Below, one piece after another: positions 56,869 through 64,000 of a stretch of 64,000 bases of DNA. The stretch's first letter is position 1; the number at the start of each line of letters is the position of its first letter. Origin of the DNA: Microbulbifer sp. MKSA007. Lineage in GTDB: Bacteria > Pseudomonadota > Gammaproteobacteria > Pseudomonadales > Cellvibrionaceae. The position numbers and the translations under genes are program-made. Below the pieces are notes generated by a model that was not told where the DNA came from, ran no database searches, and saw only the letters and a program-made list of their open reading frames with translations. The DNA is taken from NCBI GenBank assembly GCA_032615215.1, contig CP128433.1:3555501-3619500 (forward strand). Direction: 5' to 3'.

Positions 56869-57954
56869 ATGGCAAATCTATTTCAATCCTTCGATTTATC
56901 AGGTCTTCGACTTACAAACCGCATGGTTATGGCGCCGATGACGCGAAATCGAGCGGACAAAAATGGAGTCGTAACACCTATGATGGTTACGCACTACCAA
57001 CAGCGGGCAAGCGCTGGCCTAATTATCGCTGAATCATCTCCTATCTCTACGCAAGGTGTGGGATACCCTTACACGCCAGGTATATACACCGCTGATCAAG
57101 TTGATGGTTGGAGGAAGTTAACCCATGCAGTGCATCAAGCTGGTGGGAAAATTTTTATACAGCTGCAACATTGCGGGCGCATTTCCCATCCTGACCTACA
57201 ACCAGATAAAAAGGCCCCCGTGAGCGCATCTGCAATTAAACCAATTGGGCAAGCGGTTACCTACGAGGGGCATAAGGACTTTACTCTTCCCCGTGCACTA
57301 GAAACTAGTGAGATTCCAAAAATCGTGGAGCAATTTGGCTTTGCTGCACAAATGGCTAAAGAGGCCGGCTTTGATGGAGTTGAAGTTCACGGCGCTAACG
57401 GGTATCTGATTGATCAATTTCTGCGTGACGGGACTAATCATCGCAACGACCTCTATGGTGGAAATATAGAGAATCGCATGCGTCTTTTAAACGAAATAAT
57501 TGATTCCGTGATGGAAACTTGGCCTTCAAACCGTATAGGCGTGCGTCTAACACCAGAGAATAGTTTTAACTCAATGTCTGACTCTAACCCACAAGAAAAT
57601 TTCGAGTATGTTTTAGAGCAGCTAAGTAACCGGAATATTGCCTACGTTCATATTCTGGAAGGCGATATGATGAAAAAAGAGAAAACCGTTAATTATCCAG
57701 CTTTACGCAAATGCTTTAAGGGTGTGTATATCGCGAATAATGGCTATAATCTCGAACTGGCCCAAAAATCCCTGAAAAGTAATAATGCCGATCTAATTGC
57801 ATTTGGAGCACCATTTTTAGCCAACCCTGATTTAGTTTACCGACTAAAACAAGGCATATCACTCAATCAAGCCGATCACTCAACTTTTTACGGTGGAGAT
57901 GAAAAAGGCTACACTGACTACCCATTTGCCTCAACCCAAATAGAAAATCAGTAA
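56869..57954 (+). CDS. Old Yellow Enzyme family alkene reductase (NemA-like)
   Basis: 361 residues. FMN barrel with MVMAPMTRNRA, the active pair in EVHGANGYLIDQFLRDG (His and Asn), YGGNIENRMRLLNEI and FLANPDLVYRL. These NADPH-linked enzymes reduce activated alkenes, nitro compounds and N-ethylmaleimide. GAGGAAG precedes the ATG. First gene of a four-gene operon with a TetR regulator, a YciI protein and Tag. Confidence 0.9.
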   Translation: MANLFQSFDLSGLRLTNRMVMAPMTRNRADKNGVVTPMMVTHYQQRASAGLIIAESSPISTQGVGYPYTPGIYTADQVDGWRKLTHAVHQAGGKIFIQLQHCGRISHPDLQPDKKAPVSASAIKPIGQAVTYEGHKDFTLPRALETSEIPKIVEQFGFAAQMAKEAGFDGVEVHGANGYLIDQFLRDGTNHRNDLYGGNIENRMRLLNEIIDSVMETWPSNRIGVRLTPENSFNSMSDSNPQENFEYVLEQLSNRNIAYVHILEGDMMKKEKTVNYPALRKCFKGVYIANNGYNLELAQKSLKSNNADLIAFGAPFLANPDLVYRLKQGISLNQADHSTFYGGDEKGYTDYPFASTQIENQ

Positions 57955-57964
57955 AGTAATCGAT

Positions 57965-58537
57965 ATGGAAAAACTAGACACCCGCGAGCGAATCATCGCA
58001 ATAGCAGATGACTTATTTTATCAACAGGGTTTTGAGCATACCTCATTCAAGGATATCGCTAATCTTTTAAATATTTCTCGCGGAAACTTCTACCACCATT
58101 TCAAGACTAAAGATCAAATTCTATCTGGTGTTATAGAGAGAAGATTGCAAAAAACCCAAGCAATGCTTGAAGATTGGGAAGCACAAGGAAATACATCTGA
58201 GCAACGGATAAAATGTTATATCCGTATTGTCATTACCAACTGGGATAAGATCAGAGATTTCGGCTGTCCCGTAGGTACTCTATCCAATGAACTTGCCAAG
58301 TTGAACCATGTAGGGCGAGAGGATGCCAATAAAATTTTCAGTCTGTTTCGGGAATGGCTAAAAACACAATTCACACAACTAAATCCCAATACTGATGCCG
58401 ATAAACTAGCTCTACAGGTTCTCTCTTGGAGCCAGGGTGTTGCAACCTTAGCAAATGCTTTTCAGGACAAGGACTATGTTGAGTACGAAGTCAATAAAAT
58501 GTGCTCTTGGGTTGACACATACAAGGCGAAAGCTTAG
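57965..58537 (+). CDS. TetR/AcrR regulator, NemR-like
   Basis: 190 residues. HTH (residues about 5-50) with TSFKDIANLLNISRGNFYHH. The ligand domain contains DFGCPVGTLSNEL, a conserved Cys in this subgroup at the place where E. coli NemR senses electrophiles and HOCl by its Cys106. Only 10 bp after the reductase, so probably an autoregulated repressor of the operon. Confidence 0.8.
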   Translation: MEKLDTRERIIAIADDLFYQQGFEHTSFKDIANLLNISRGNFYHHFKTKDQILSGVIERRLQKTQAMLEDWEAQGNTSEQRIKCYIRIVITNWDKIRDFGCPVGTLSNELAKLNHVGREDANKIFSLFREWLKTQFTQLNPNTDADKLALQVLSWSQGVATLANAFQDKDYVEYEVNKMCSWVDTYKAKA

Positions 58538-58563
58538 CGCTATTTACAAGGAACTGTGAGTAT

Positions 58564-58866
58564 ATGTTTATTATTTTGTTAAAATTTTCGGAAAAAAAAT
58601 CACAAGCAGCAAAATATATGACTGGCCACAGAGAGTGGTTACAGAAAGGCTTCAATGATGGAGTTTTTATACTGTCTGGAAGTATAAAACCTGGAATTGG
58701 TGGAGGTATCCTAGCATTTAACACCACTTATGAAGAATTGCTAATACGCATCGAACAAGACCCTTTCGTATCTGAAAAAGTGGTTAGTGCCGATGTCATA
58801 GAAATTGATTCATCCAAGGCTAGTCCGCAGCTTGAATTTTTATTAGACCCAGAGACAAACGGTTAG
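58564..58866 (+). CDS. YciI-like protein
   Basis: 100 residues, a ferredoxin-like YCII fold: FIILLKFSEKKSQAAKYMTG, HREWLQKGFNDGVFILSGSI, KPGIGGG and DPFVSEKVVSADVIEI. Often found with oxidoreductases or dehalogenases; a small enzyme or binding protein of unknown reaction. AAGGA lies upstream. Third gene of the operon. Confidence 0.83.
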   Translation: MFIILLKFSEKKSQAAKYMTGHREWLQKGFNDGVFILSGSIKPGIGGGILAFNTTYEELLIRIEQDPFVSEKVVSADVIEIDSSKASPQLEFLLDPETNG

Positions 58867-58875
58867 GTAATTGGT

Positions 58876-59484
58876 ATGGCCGCGCAACTTATTCAAAGTC
58901 ATGATGGTAAATACCGTTGCAACTGGTGCGCTTCTGCACCAGATTTCCTGGAGTACCATGACAGAGAATGGGGCTTTCCAGTTAGTGACGATTTTCGCCT
59001 ATTTGAAAAGCTATGCCTGGAAGGTTTTCAGTCGGGTTTAAGCTGGCGTACAATTCTTGCCAAAAGAGAAAACTTTCGGGAAGCTTTTTATGGATTTAAC
59101 TTTAATAAAGTAGCCCGTTTTACCAATACAAATATGGAAAAGTTGCTATTAAATGAGGGAATAGTCCGACACCGAGGTAAAATCGAAGCCGTTATTAATA
59201 ATGCCAAATGTGCCAGGGAAATCGTAAAGAAAGAAGGATCTCTTGCATCATTTCTCTGGAGATACGAACCTAAAAAAGAGATGCTTGGCAAGCCTCAGTC
59301 TATGTCTACCTCAAACGAATCGATCACACTATCGAAAGATTTGAAAAAGTTAGGCTGGAAATTTGTAGGTCCAACAACTGTCTATGCCTTTATGCAAGCA
59401 ATGGGATTAATTAATGACCATCTAGAGGGATGTGTCACGCGATCTAAGATAGAGAGAGCAAGAAATAAGTTTGTAAAACCCTAA
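58876..59484 (+). CDS. tag: DNA-3-methyladenine glycosylase I
   Basis: 202 residues. RCNWC near the start and DHLEGC near the end, plus YHDREWG, supply the zinc site (Cys, His, His, Cys); LEGFQSGLSWRTILAKREN and GPTTVYAFMQAMGLINDH are Tag signatures. It removes 3-methyladenine from alkylated DNA. Its place in an operon with an electrophile reductase suggests a joint response to alkylating agents. Confidence 0.92.
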   Translation: MAAQLIQSHDGKYRCNWCASAPDFLEYHDREWGFPVSDDFRLFEKLCLEGFQSGLSWRTILAKRENFREAFYGFNFNKVARFTNTNMEKLLLNEGIVRHRGKIEAVINNAKCAREIVKKEGSLASFLWRYEPKKEMLGKPQSMSTSNESITLSKDLKKLGWKFVGPTTVYAFMQAMGLINDHLEGCVTRSKIERARNKFVKP

Positions 59485-59544
59485 TGCTTAACTAGAACTA
59501 ATCCGCACGATCATAGGTAATCTATAAAAGGGTATAGCTTGATA

Positions 59545-59588
59545 GGGGATGTATGCCAGCTAAAAGATATTACCTCTGATACATCCCC
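59545..59588. terminator. Hairpin between tag and the LysR gene
   Basis: GGGGATGTAT pairs with ATACATCCCC around a 24-base loop. Convergent position; no T-run. Confidence 0.5.
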
Positions 59589-59916
59589 AATCTTACTCAC
59601 CAAGCTGCTCGCATATAAAATTGTATAGTAATTTTAATCGATAGGAGGACATACGGTCCCCAGGCCTAAGAGAATAGAGGTTTAATTCAGCAGTTTGAAA
59701 GCTTGTCAAAATCGGGACTAATCGCCCCTCTCTAAGATCATCTTCAATGATAAAATGGGGGATCAGTGCAATGCCCTTCCCCTCTAACAAAGCACAATGG
59801 AGTAATTTACTGTTATTAGAAGTCAACCTAGGTTCCAGATAAATATCGAGCCATTTACCTTTATCTTTAAACTGCCACACGCTGGGTGTTGTGGTCAACT
59901 CCAACCGGACACTTCT

Positions 59917-60720
59917 TTAAGCACATTTCTCAAATTCGATAGGGGCTAGGTCTCCCAGTGTTGTATGTATTCTTCGTGAGTTGTAATAAGCAATATAGGC
60001 TCTTACATCTGCTACCGCATCCTCCCTTGTCGGATATAGGTTTCCCGTTACCCACTCCCGCTTCAGGCTGCTGAAGAAACGTTCAGTCGGTGCGTTGTCC
60101 CAACAATTTCCCTTACGGCTCATTGAACACACCATCCCATGCTGACTCAATAACGTTTGGTAGGTATGGCTGGCATACTGACTGCCACGATCAGAGTGAT
60201 GCAGGAGACCTTTTGGGGGCGAACGCAAATTGACAGCCATCATCAACGCACGAGTTACCAGGGCCGTTTCCATCTTGCGATCTAGATGCCAACCAATAAT
60301 CCGGCGCGAATAGAGATCAATCACTACCGCCAAGTACAACCAGCCCTGCGAAGTCCAAATATATGTAATATCAGTCGTCCAAACTTGATTTTTAGCACTC
60401 GGTGAGAACTCCCTATTCAGAAGGTTCTCTGCGACCGGCAGGTGATGTTTACTGTCTGTCGTCAGTGTAAATCGCTTCTTACGCTTTACTGCCAAGCCTA
60501 GCTTTTTCATGAGCTTGCGGACTCGATAGCGCCCGACTTCAAAGCCTTCTTTACGTAACAGCTTCATTAACCGACGACTTCCCAGGCTCTGTCTAGATTC
60601 TGCAAATAGGGCCTTCAAACGATGGCATAGTTGCCATGTTTGAGCATCTATTGAGCTATTACCACGGCAACACCAATCGTAATAACCAGTTTTACTTACT
60701 TGCATTACCCGGCAGAGCAC
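59917..60720 (-). CDS. IS3-family transposase OrfB (DDE integrase core)
   Basis: 267 residues. HTH_21-like start (MQVSKTGYYDWCCRGNSS), then the integrase core with D in WTTDITYIW, D in LLHHSDRGSQYAS and E in NAPTERFFSSLKREW. Ends YNSRRIHTTLGDLAPIEFE. The -1 slip from orfA would add KKGQRLLCERNEIKYSFIEK upstream, so the active protein is OrfAB. Confidence 0.93.
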   Translation of the reverse strand: MLCRVMQVSKTGYYDWCCRGNSSIDAQTWQLCHRLKALFAESRQSLGSRRLMKLLRKEGFEVGRYRVRKLMKKLGLAVKRKKRFTLTTDSKHHLPVAENLLNREFSPSAKNQVWTTDITYIWTSQGWLYLAVVIDLYSRRIIGWHLDRKMETALVTRALMMAVNLRSPPKGLLHHSDRGSQYASHTYQTLLSQHGMVCSMSRKGNCWDNAPTERFFSSLKREWVTGNLYPTREDAVADVRAYIAYYNSRRIHTTLGDLAPIEFEKCA

Positions 60721-60764
60721 CCTAACAGGAAAGCTGCCTTGCTGTTTTTCAATAAAGCTGTACT

Positions 60765-61055
60765 TTATTTCATTTCTTTCGCAAAGAAGGCGCTGGCCTT
60801 TTTTAGGATTTCTTTCTCCATCCGCAACTGCTTATTTTCACATCGTAATCGCTCTAACTCTGCGCGCTCACCTACATCCAACCTCACACCGTCTTCTTCC
60901 TGCTTCAGTTCCTTTATCCAGTGTCGCAGGTTATTGGCTGTTGTTCCTACAGCCTCTGCTGCTTTAGAAATTGAATACCCTTGCTCAGAGACTAGCGCTA
61001 CGGCGTCTTTCTTAAATTCCGGCTTGAAATGCCGACGTGTACCTTTTGTTGTCAT
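60765..61055 (-). CDS. IS3-family transposase OrfA
   Basis: 96 residues. HTH_Tnp_1 (FKPEFKKDAVALVSEQGYSI, then SKAAEAVGTTANNLRHWIKE) plus a coiled coil (ERAELERLRCENKQLRMEKE), ending ILKKASAFFAKEMK, where the A6G slip site sits. Confidence 0.93.
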   Translation of the reverse strand: MTTKGTRRHFKPEFKKDAVALVSEQGYSISKAAEAVGTTANNLRHWIKELKQEEDGVRLDVGERAELERLRCENKQLRMEKEILKKASAFFAKEMK

Positions 61056-61824
61056 ACTTCACCTCGCTTGGTAGTTTTACCATCTTAGCGAAGTGTCCGG
61101 AAGGATTAGACCACTACAGGGTTTACCCGGTAGGGTATATACCAAACAGTGATGGTCACTTAACTCACGGGGGTGGCCTGGCTCCCCATATTTTTTAAGG
61201 TACTCAGGCGCAGCACAGGCAACTCGATGGTAACTGGTAATTTTTCGGCACAACAAGGCGCTATCAGCTAGTTCATTAGTTAGCCGTAGCACAAGATCAA
61301 ACTTCTCTTCTAACACATTCACATAATGATCTCCCATTTGAATATCTAGAAGGATTTCCGGGTACCGATCCATAAACATATTCAAAATGGAACCGAACTT
61401 GGATAACCCCCAAGACATCGGGACGCCAATCCGTAACTTTCCTCTAGGGCTATCATTGGATTCACATAAGTCATCCTCTAAAGCATCCCACTTGCTGAGC
61501 ACTTCAAGTGCCCGCATGTAACACCGTTCCCCGGAGCTAGTCACCTGCATATGCCGAGTACTGCGGCGCAAAAGCGTGGTTCCCAGGCGAGATTCCAACC
61601 TCTCTACCGACTTAGAAACCCAAGCTGCAGATACACCTAAACGATTTGCAGCAGTAGTAAAGCTTCCACACTCCACGACCGCACTGAAAACCCTCAAGCT
61701 CTCTAATTGATTAATTCCTGCCATATTCAATAAATAGTTGAAACTGTAATTACCTAATGTCTGATTTACACAACAATTCGTTAATTGTCAAAATATTAAA
61801 AATCTTAATAGGTAAGAAATATTT

Positions 61825-62934
61825 ATGGCCACCAAATATCACAATCTATTCAACACCATTGAAATCGGAAAATTACGTATTCCTAACAGGCTCGCAGTCG
61901 CACCCATGACACGGGTCAGCGCCGGGCTGGATGGTCGCGTTGGTCCATTGATGGAGGAGTACTATGAGGGATTTGCCCATGGAGGGTTTGGGCTGATTAT
62001 TACCGAGGGATTATATACTGACAGACTTTATAGTCAGGGTTACAAGTATCAACCTGGTATGACCTGCCACGATCATGCACAGAGCTGGAAGCCGATTATC
62101 ACAAGAGTTCATAAGCAAGGAGCCCGGATATATGCCCAATTGATGCATGCCGGCGCCCTTTCGCAATATAACCCTTATGCCAATCAAAATGCTGGCCCCT
62201 CTATGGTTCGTCCCCAGGGAAGGCAAATGCCCTTCTACTATGGAGAAGGCCCCTATCCCATGCCGGAAGCCATGACACAGCGAGATATTGCAATGGTTGT
62301 TAAGGGCTTCGCTCAGGCTGCCCGCCTGGCACAACTTGCCGGCTTTGACGGTGTTGAGATACACGGTGCCAATGGCTACTTGTTAGACCAATTTTTAACC
62401 ACCTATACCAACAAACGAAAAGACTGTTATGGAGGAGTACTCACTAACCGTTTACGTATTTACAAGGAAACACTTAAATCAGTAAGGGCAGCGGTCGGAA
62501 AGGACTTTGTAGTAGGCGTTCGTTTCTCTCAGAAAAAAGTGAATGATACCAACTATATTTGGCCTGAAGGCGAAGCTGGAGCTGCCGAAGTTTTCGAGCT
62601 AATGAAGCAATGTGGTGCCGACTATATTCATACTACCGAACCAAAAATAGACAATCCCGCCTTTGAAAACAGTAACTCATTAGCAAGTCTGGCAAGGAAA
62701 TATAGTACTCTACCGGTTATTGCCAACGGCGGAATTACAGACCCAAAACTCGCAGCTCAGGTCCTAAAAAACAATGAAGCAGATATCATCTCGCTTGGTA
62801 AAACGGCCCTAGCCAATCAGGACTGGCCCAATACCATAAAACGAAATCAGACCCCAAAGAACTTCACTTTTGATATGCTTTCACCCCATGCGACACTGGA
62901 ATGTGCTCGTGATTATTTTCAAAGAAAAAGCTAA
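61825..62934 (+). CDS. NADH:flavin oxidoreductase, Old Yellow Enzyme family (second)
   Basis: 369 residues. RLAVAPMTRVSAGLDGRVG (FMN site), IYAQLMHAGALSQ, active pair in EIHGANGYLLDQFL, YGGVLTNRLRIYKE, PVIANGGITDPKLA and SLGKTALANQDWP. More like the longer NADH:flavin oxidoreductases than the reductase at 56869. Divergent from a LysR gene now broken by an IS, so its control may be lost. Confidence 0.88.
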   Translation: MATKYHNLFNTIEIGKLRIPNRLAVAPMTRVSAGLDGRVGPLMEEYYEGFAHGGFGLIITEGLYTDRLYSQGYKYQPGMTCHDHAQSWKPIITRVHKQGARIYAQLMHAGALSQYNPYANQNAGPSMVRPQGRQMPFYYGEGPYPMPEAMTQRDIAMVVKGFAQAARLAQLAGFDGVEIHGANGYLLDQFLTTYTNKRKDCYGGVLTNRLRIYKETLKSVRAAVGKDFVVGVRFSQKKVNDTNYIWPEGEAGAAEVFELMKQCGADYIHTTEPKIDNPAFENSNSLASLARKYSTLPVIANGGITDPKLAAQVLKNNEADIISLGKTALANQDWPNTIKRNQTPKNFTFDMLSPHATLECARDYFQRKS

Positions 62935-63061
62935 ATAGTTACCTGAGGACGGCGGAGGGGTTTAATTACCCTTCCCCTCATTGTAGACCAGACAATGGCT
63001 CTAAGCGAGTGAAGGGTAATCTTAAAATTAGCAACTTTAGCTTTCTGACACCTTAAATTGA

Positions 63062-64000
63062 TTAGTTTTTATTATGGAAAATATCTAATGTTTTCAGAGA
63101 TAGCTCTACCAAGTCAGCCGTTTGATCACTATCTACATTCTTGACAACGCTTATAGAGCGGGCATGATCAGGGCAAAGCATTAGCATGGTACTTCCGCCA
63201 ACTCCTTCACCACTCATCAATTTAATGTTTGGATGCTCCTCGATAATTCTAATCAGCTCCGCATCCTCCTCCGGATTATACCAATCGCTTAAACTGACAA
63301 AGTCAACAATCCAACCAATTCCGTAGCTTACTTCCTCACCACTTGTTAGAGTTCCTGGGCTAAAAAGCTCAGAAAGCGATTCATCACTCAGATAGCCACT
63401 ATCAAGATGTGACATAGCAAACCTAACCAGGTCACTTGGTGTAGAGAGCATACCTCCGCCAGCATATTTATAGCTACTATTTACTTCTGGAGAGTTGATT
63501 AGACTTCCTCCCCAGTAAGAATAAGCTCTTTGCCTGTGGGAAATTATGGGAGAGTTTTCATCAAAAGTACTATTTTTGAGGTTCAAAGGATCAAATACTT
63601 CCTCTTGAACTAACTTCTTAAATTCAGTTCCTGATGCAGACTCCATTGCGGCAGCGAGCAATGTCCAAGCATAGGTCGAGTAATTAGAGTCTGTCCCGGG
63701 GTAGAAAAGTAAATCGTCATCCTTAAAAAGATCTAACGCATCTATTGTGGAACTATACTCCACATTGTAAAGAAATTCCCCCAAAGATTGGTAGTGGCGA
63801 ATCCCTGAAGTATGATTTGTTATCTGTCTTAAGCTAATATCAGCGTGTGAATCAGGCCAAGCCTCTACCAGCGAAGAGACATAGGTATCCAACTCAATAA
63901 TCCCCTGTTCTTTCAACCTCATGAGAGCAGCTGCTGTGATAACTTTCGAAACACTGGCGATTCTCAATTTGGTTCTTCTAGTCATTGGAACATGAGATTC
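63062..64000 (-). CDS. Serine hydrolase, beta-lactamase (LACTB/class C-like) family, N-terminus outside the window
   Basis: Open through the window edge in frame (ESHVP before MTRRTKLRIASVSK), so the 5' end is missing. SVSK is the S-x-x-K nucleophile, YSTYAWTLLAAAME the Y-x-N-type site (here Y-S-T), and GEGVGGSTMLML the last strand region where H/K-T/S-G is usual. NHTSGIRHYQ is typical of the family. Substrate unknown. Confidence 0.82.
   Translation of the reverse strand, partial: ESHVPMTRRTKLRIASVSKVITAAALMRLKEQGIIELDTYVSSLVEAWPDSHADISLRQITNHTSGIRHYQSLGEFLYNVEYSSTIDALDLFKDDDLLFYPGTDSNYSTYAWTLLAAAMESASGTEFKKLVQEEVFDPLNLKNSTFDENSPIISHRQRAYSYWGGSLINSPEVNSSYKYAGGGMLSTPSDLVRFAMSHLDSGYLSDESLSELFSPGTLTSGEEVSYGIGWIVDFVSLSDWYNPEEDAELIRIIEEHPNIKLMSGEGVGGSTMLMLCPDHARSISVVKNVDSDQTADLVELSLKTLDIFHNKN

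Larger units (their letters stand above)
59887..61118 (-). mobile_element. IS3-family insertion sequence in a LysR gene
   Basis: 1232 bp. Left end TGTTGTGGTCAACTCC and right end, inverted, TGTAGTGGTCTAATCC; both then read CCGGACACTTC and TAAG. Target duplication GGG at 59884-59886 and 61119-61121. orfA and orfB are in -1 relation with an A6G slip site at 60798-60804. Distinct from the IS at 23362. Looks complete. Confidence 0.95.
59593..61724 (-). pseudogene. LysR-family regulator gene split by an IS3 element
   Basis: The 5' part (61724-61119) has the LysR HTH (LRVFSAVVECGSFTTAANRL, then GVSAAWVSKSVERLESRLG) and the start of the ligand domain; the 3' part (59883-59593) has the rest (LLEGKGIALIPHFIIEDDLR). 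Removing the IS and one GGG copy gives LPGKPSVWQFKDKGKW in frame and a 298-residue protein, normal for LysR. It is divergent from the flavin reductase at 61825, its likely target. The ATG at 61724 is preferred to a TTG at 61730. Confidence 0.92.

Noticed and set aside
59593..59904. Independent 103-residue gene
   Set aside because: It is the C-terminal part of the LysR gene plus a few codons of the IS end.

Overview
The window looks like a chromosomal segment of a marine gammaproteobacterium of the Cellvibrionales type (a Microbulbifer-like genome is my best guess, from the AhpC/AhpF sequences and the mix of TPR lipoprotein, CPBP, DUF2157 and curlin-repeat genes). No marker such as 16S rRNA is present, so this is inference. 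Base composition is mosaic by eye: the left end, the ahp genes and the sulfur locus (about 36-43 kb) are GC-richer, while about 21-34 kb and 43-63 kb are AT-rich accessory DNA.

Layout. 1-5.3 kb: a minus-strand operon of secreted TPR/coiled-coil proteins. 5.5-12.8 kb: an MFS exporter, a DUF4174 protein, an NAD(P)H-binding protein, two CPBP membrane proteases around an ExoD-family gene with a small repeated hairpin element, and a DUF2157-GDYXXLXY pair. 12.9-20.8 kb: peroxide defence. Two nearly identical ahpC genes, each with an OxyR-type site in the same register, flank a cassette of an MFS transporter and a 1133-residue fusion (oxidoreductase - sugar phosphate cyclase - oxidoreductase). ahpF follows the second ahpC. 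21-28 kb: secreted beta-helix proteins (one cut by an IS3 element), an exact 297-bp tandem duplication, a curlin-repeat protein and an alpha/beta hydrolase. 28-34 kb: a LytS/LytR-type two-component pair, a SnoaL-like protein, a decayed acyltransferase and SDR, and a patatin phospholipase. 34-40.6 kb: a divergent BigR-type sulfide/persulfide locus (persulfide dioxygenase, sulfurtransferase, two SulP transporters, two YeeE/YedE permeases). 40.7-43.4 kb: a UvrD-like helicase and a DUF1993 protein. 43.7-53.4 kb: an outer-membrane barrel, two identical tRNA-Arg(ACG) genes, a K+ channel, second copies of the curlin, beta-helix and patatin families, and small unknown proteins. 53.8-64 kb: an APC permease, an Old Yellow Enzyme operon with a NemR-like regulator, YciI protein and Tag glycosylase, a LysR gene split by a second IS3 element, a second Old Yellow Enzyme and a partial serine hydrolase.

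Five genes (ahpF, alpha/beta hydrolase, acyltransferase, persulfide dioxygenase, helicase) are broken only by missing single bases. Six of the seven sites are G/C runs of 4-6 and the seventh is at a C3 run. Restoring the bases gives full-length reading frames, so base-calling errors are the likeliest cause. The two IS insertions, by contrast, are real: each has matched terminal repeats and a 3-bp target duplication, and removing it restores the host frame.

The strongest candidate for something undescribed is the sugar phosphate cyclase fusion with its co-transcribed transporter between duplicated ahpC genes: it looks like a compact cyclitol pathway. Second is the recurring set of secreted beta-helix and curlin-repeat proteins.
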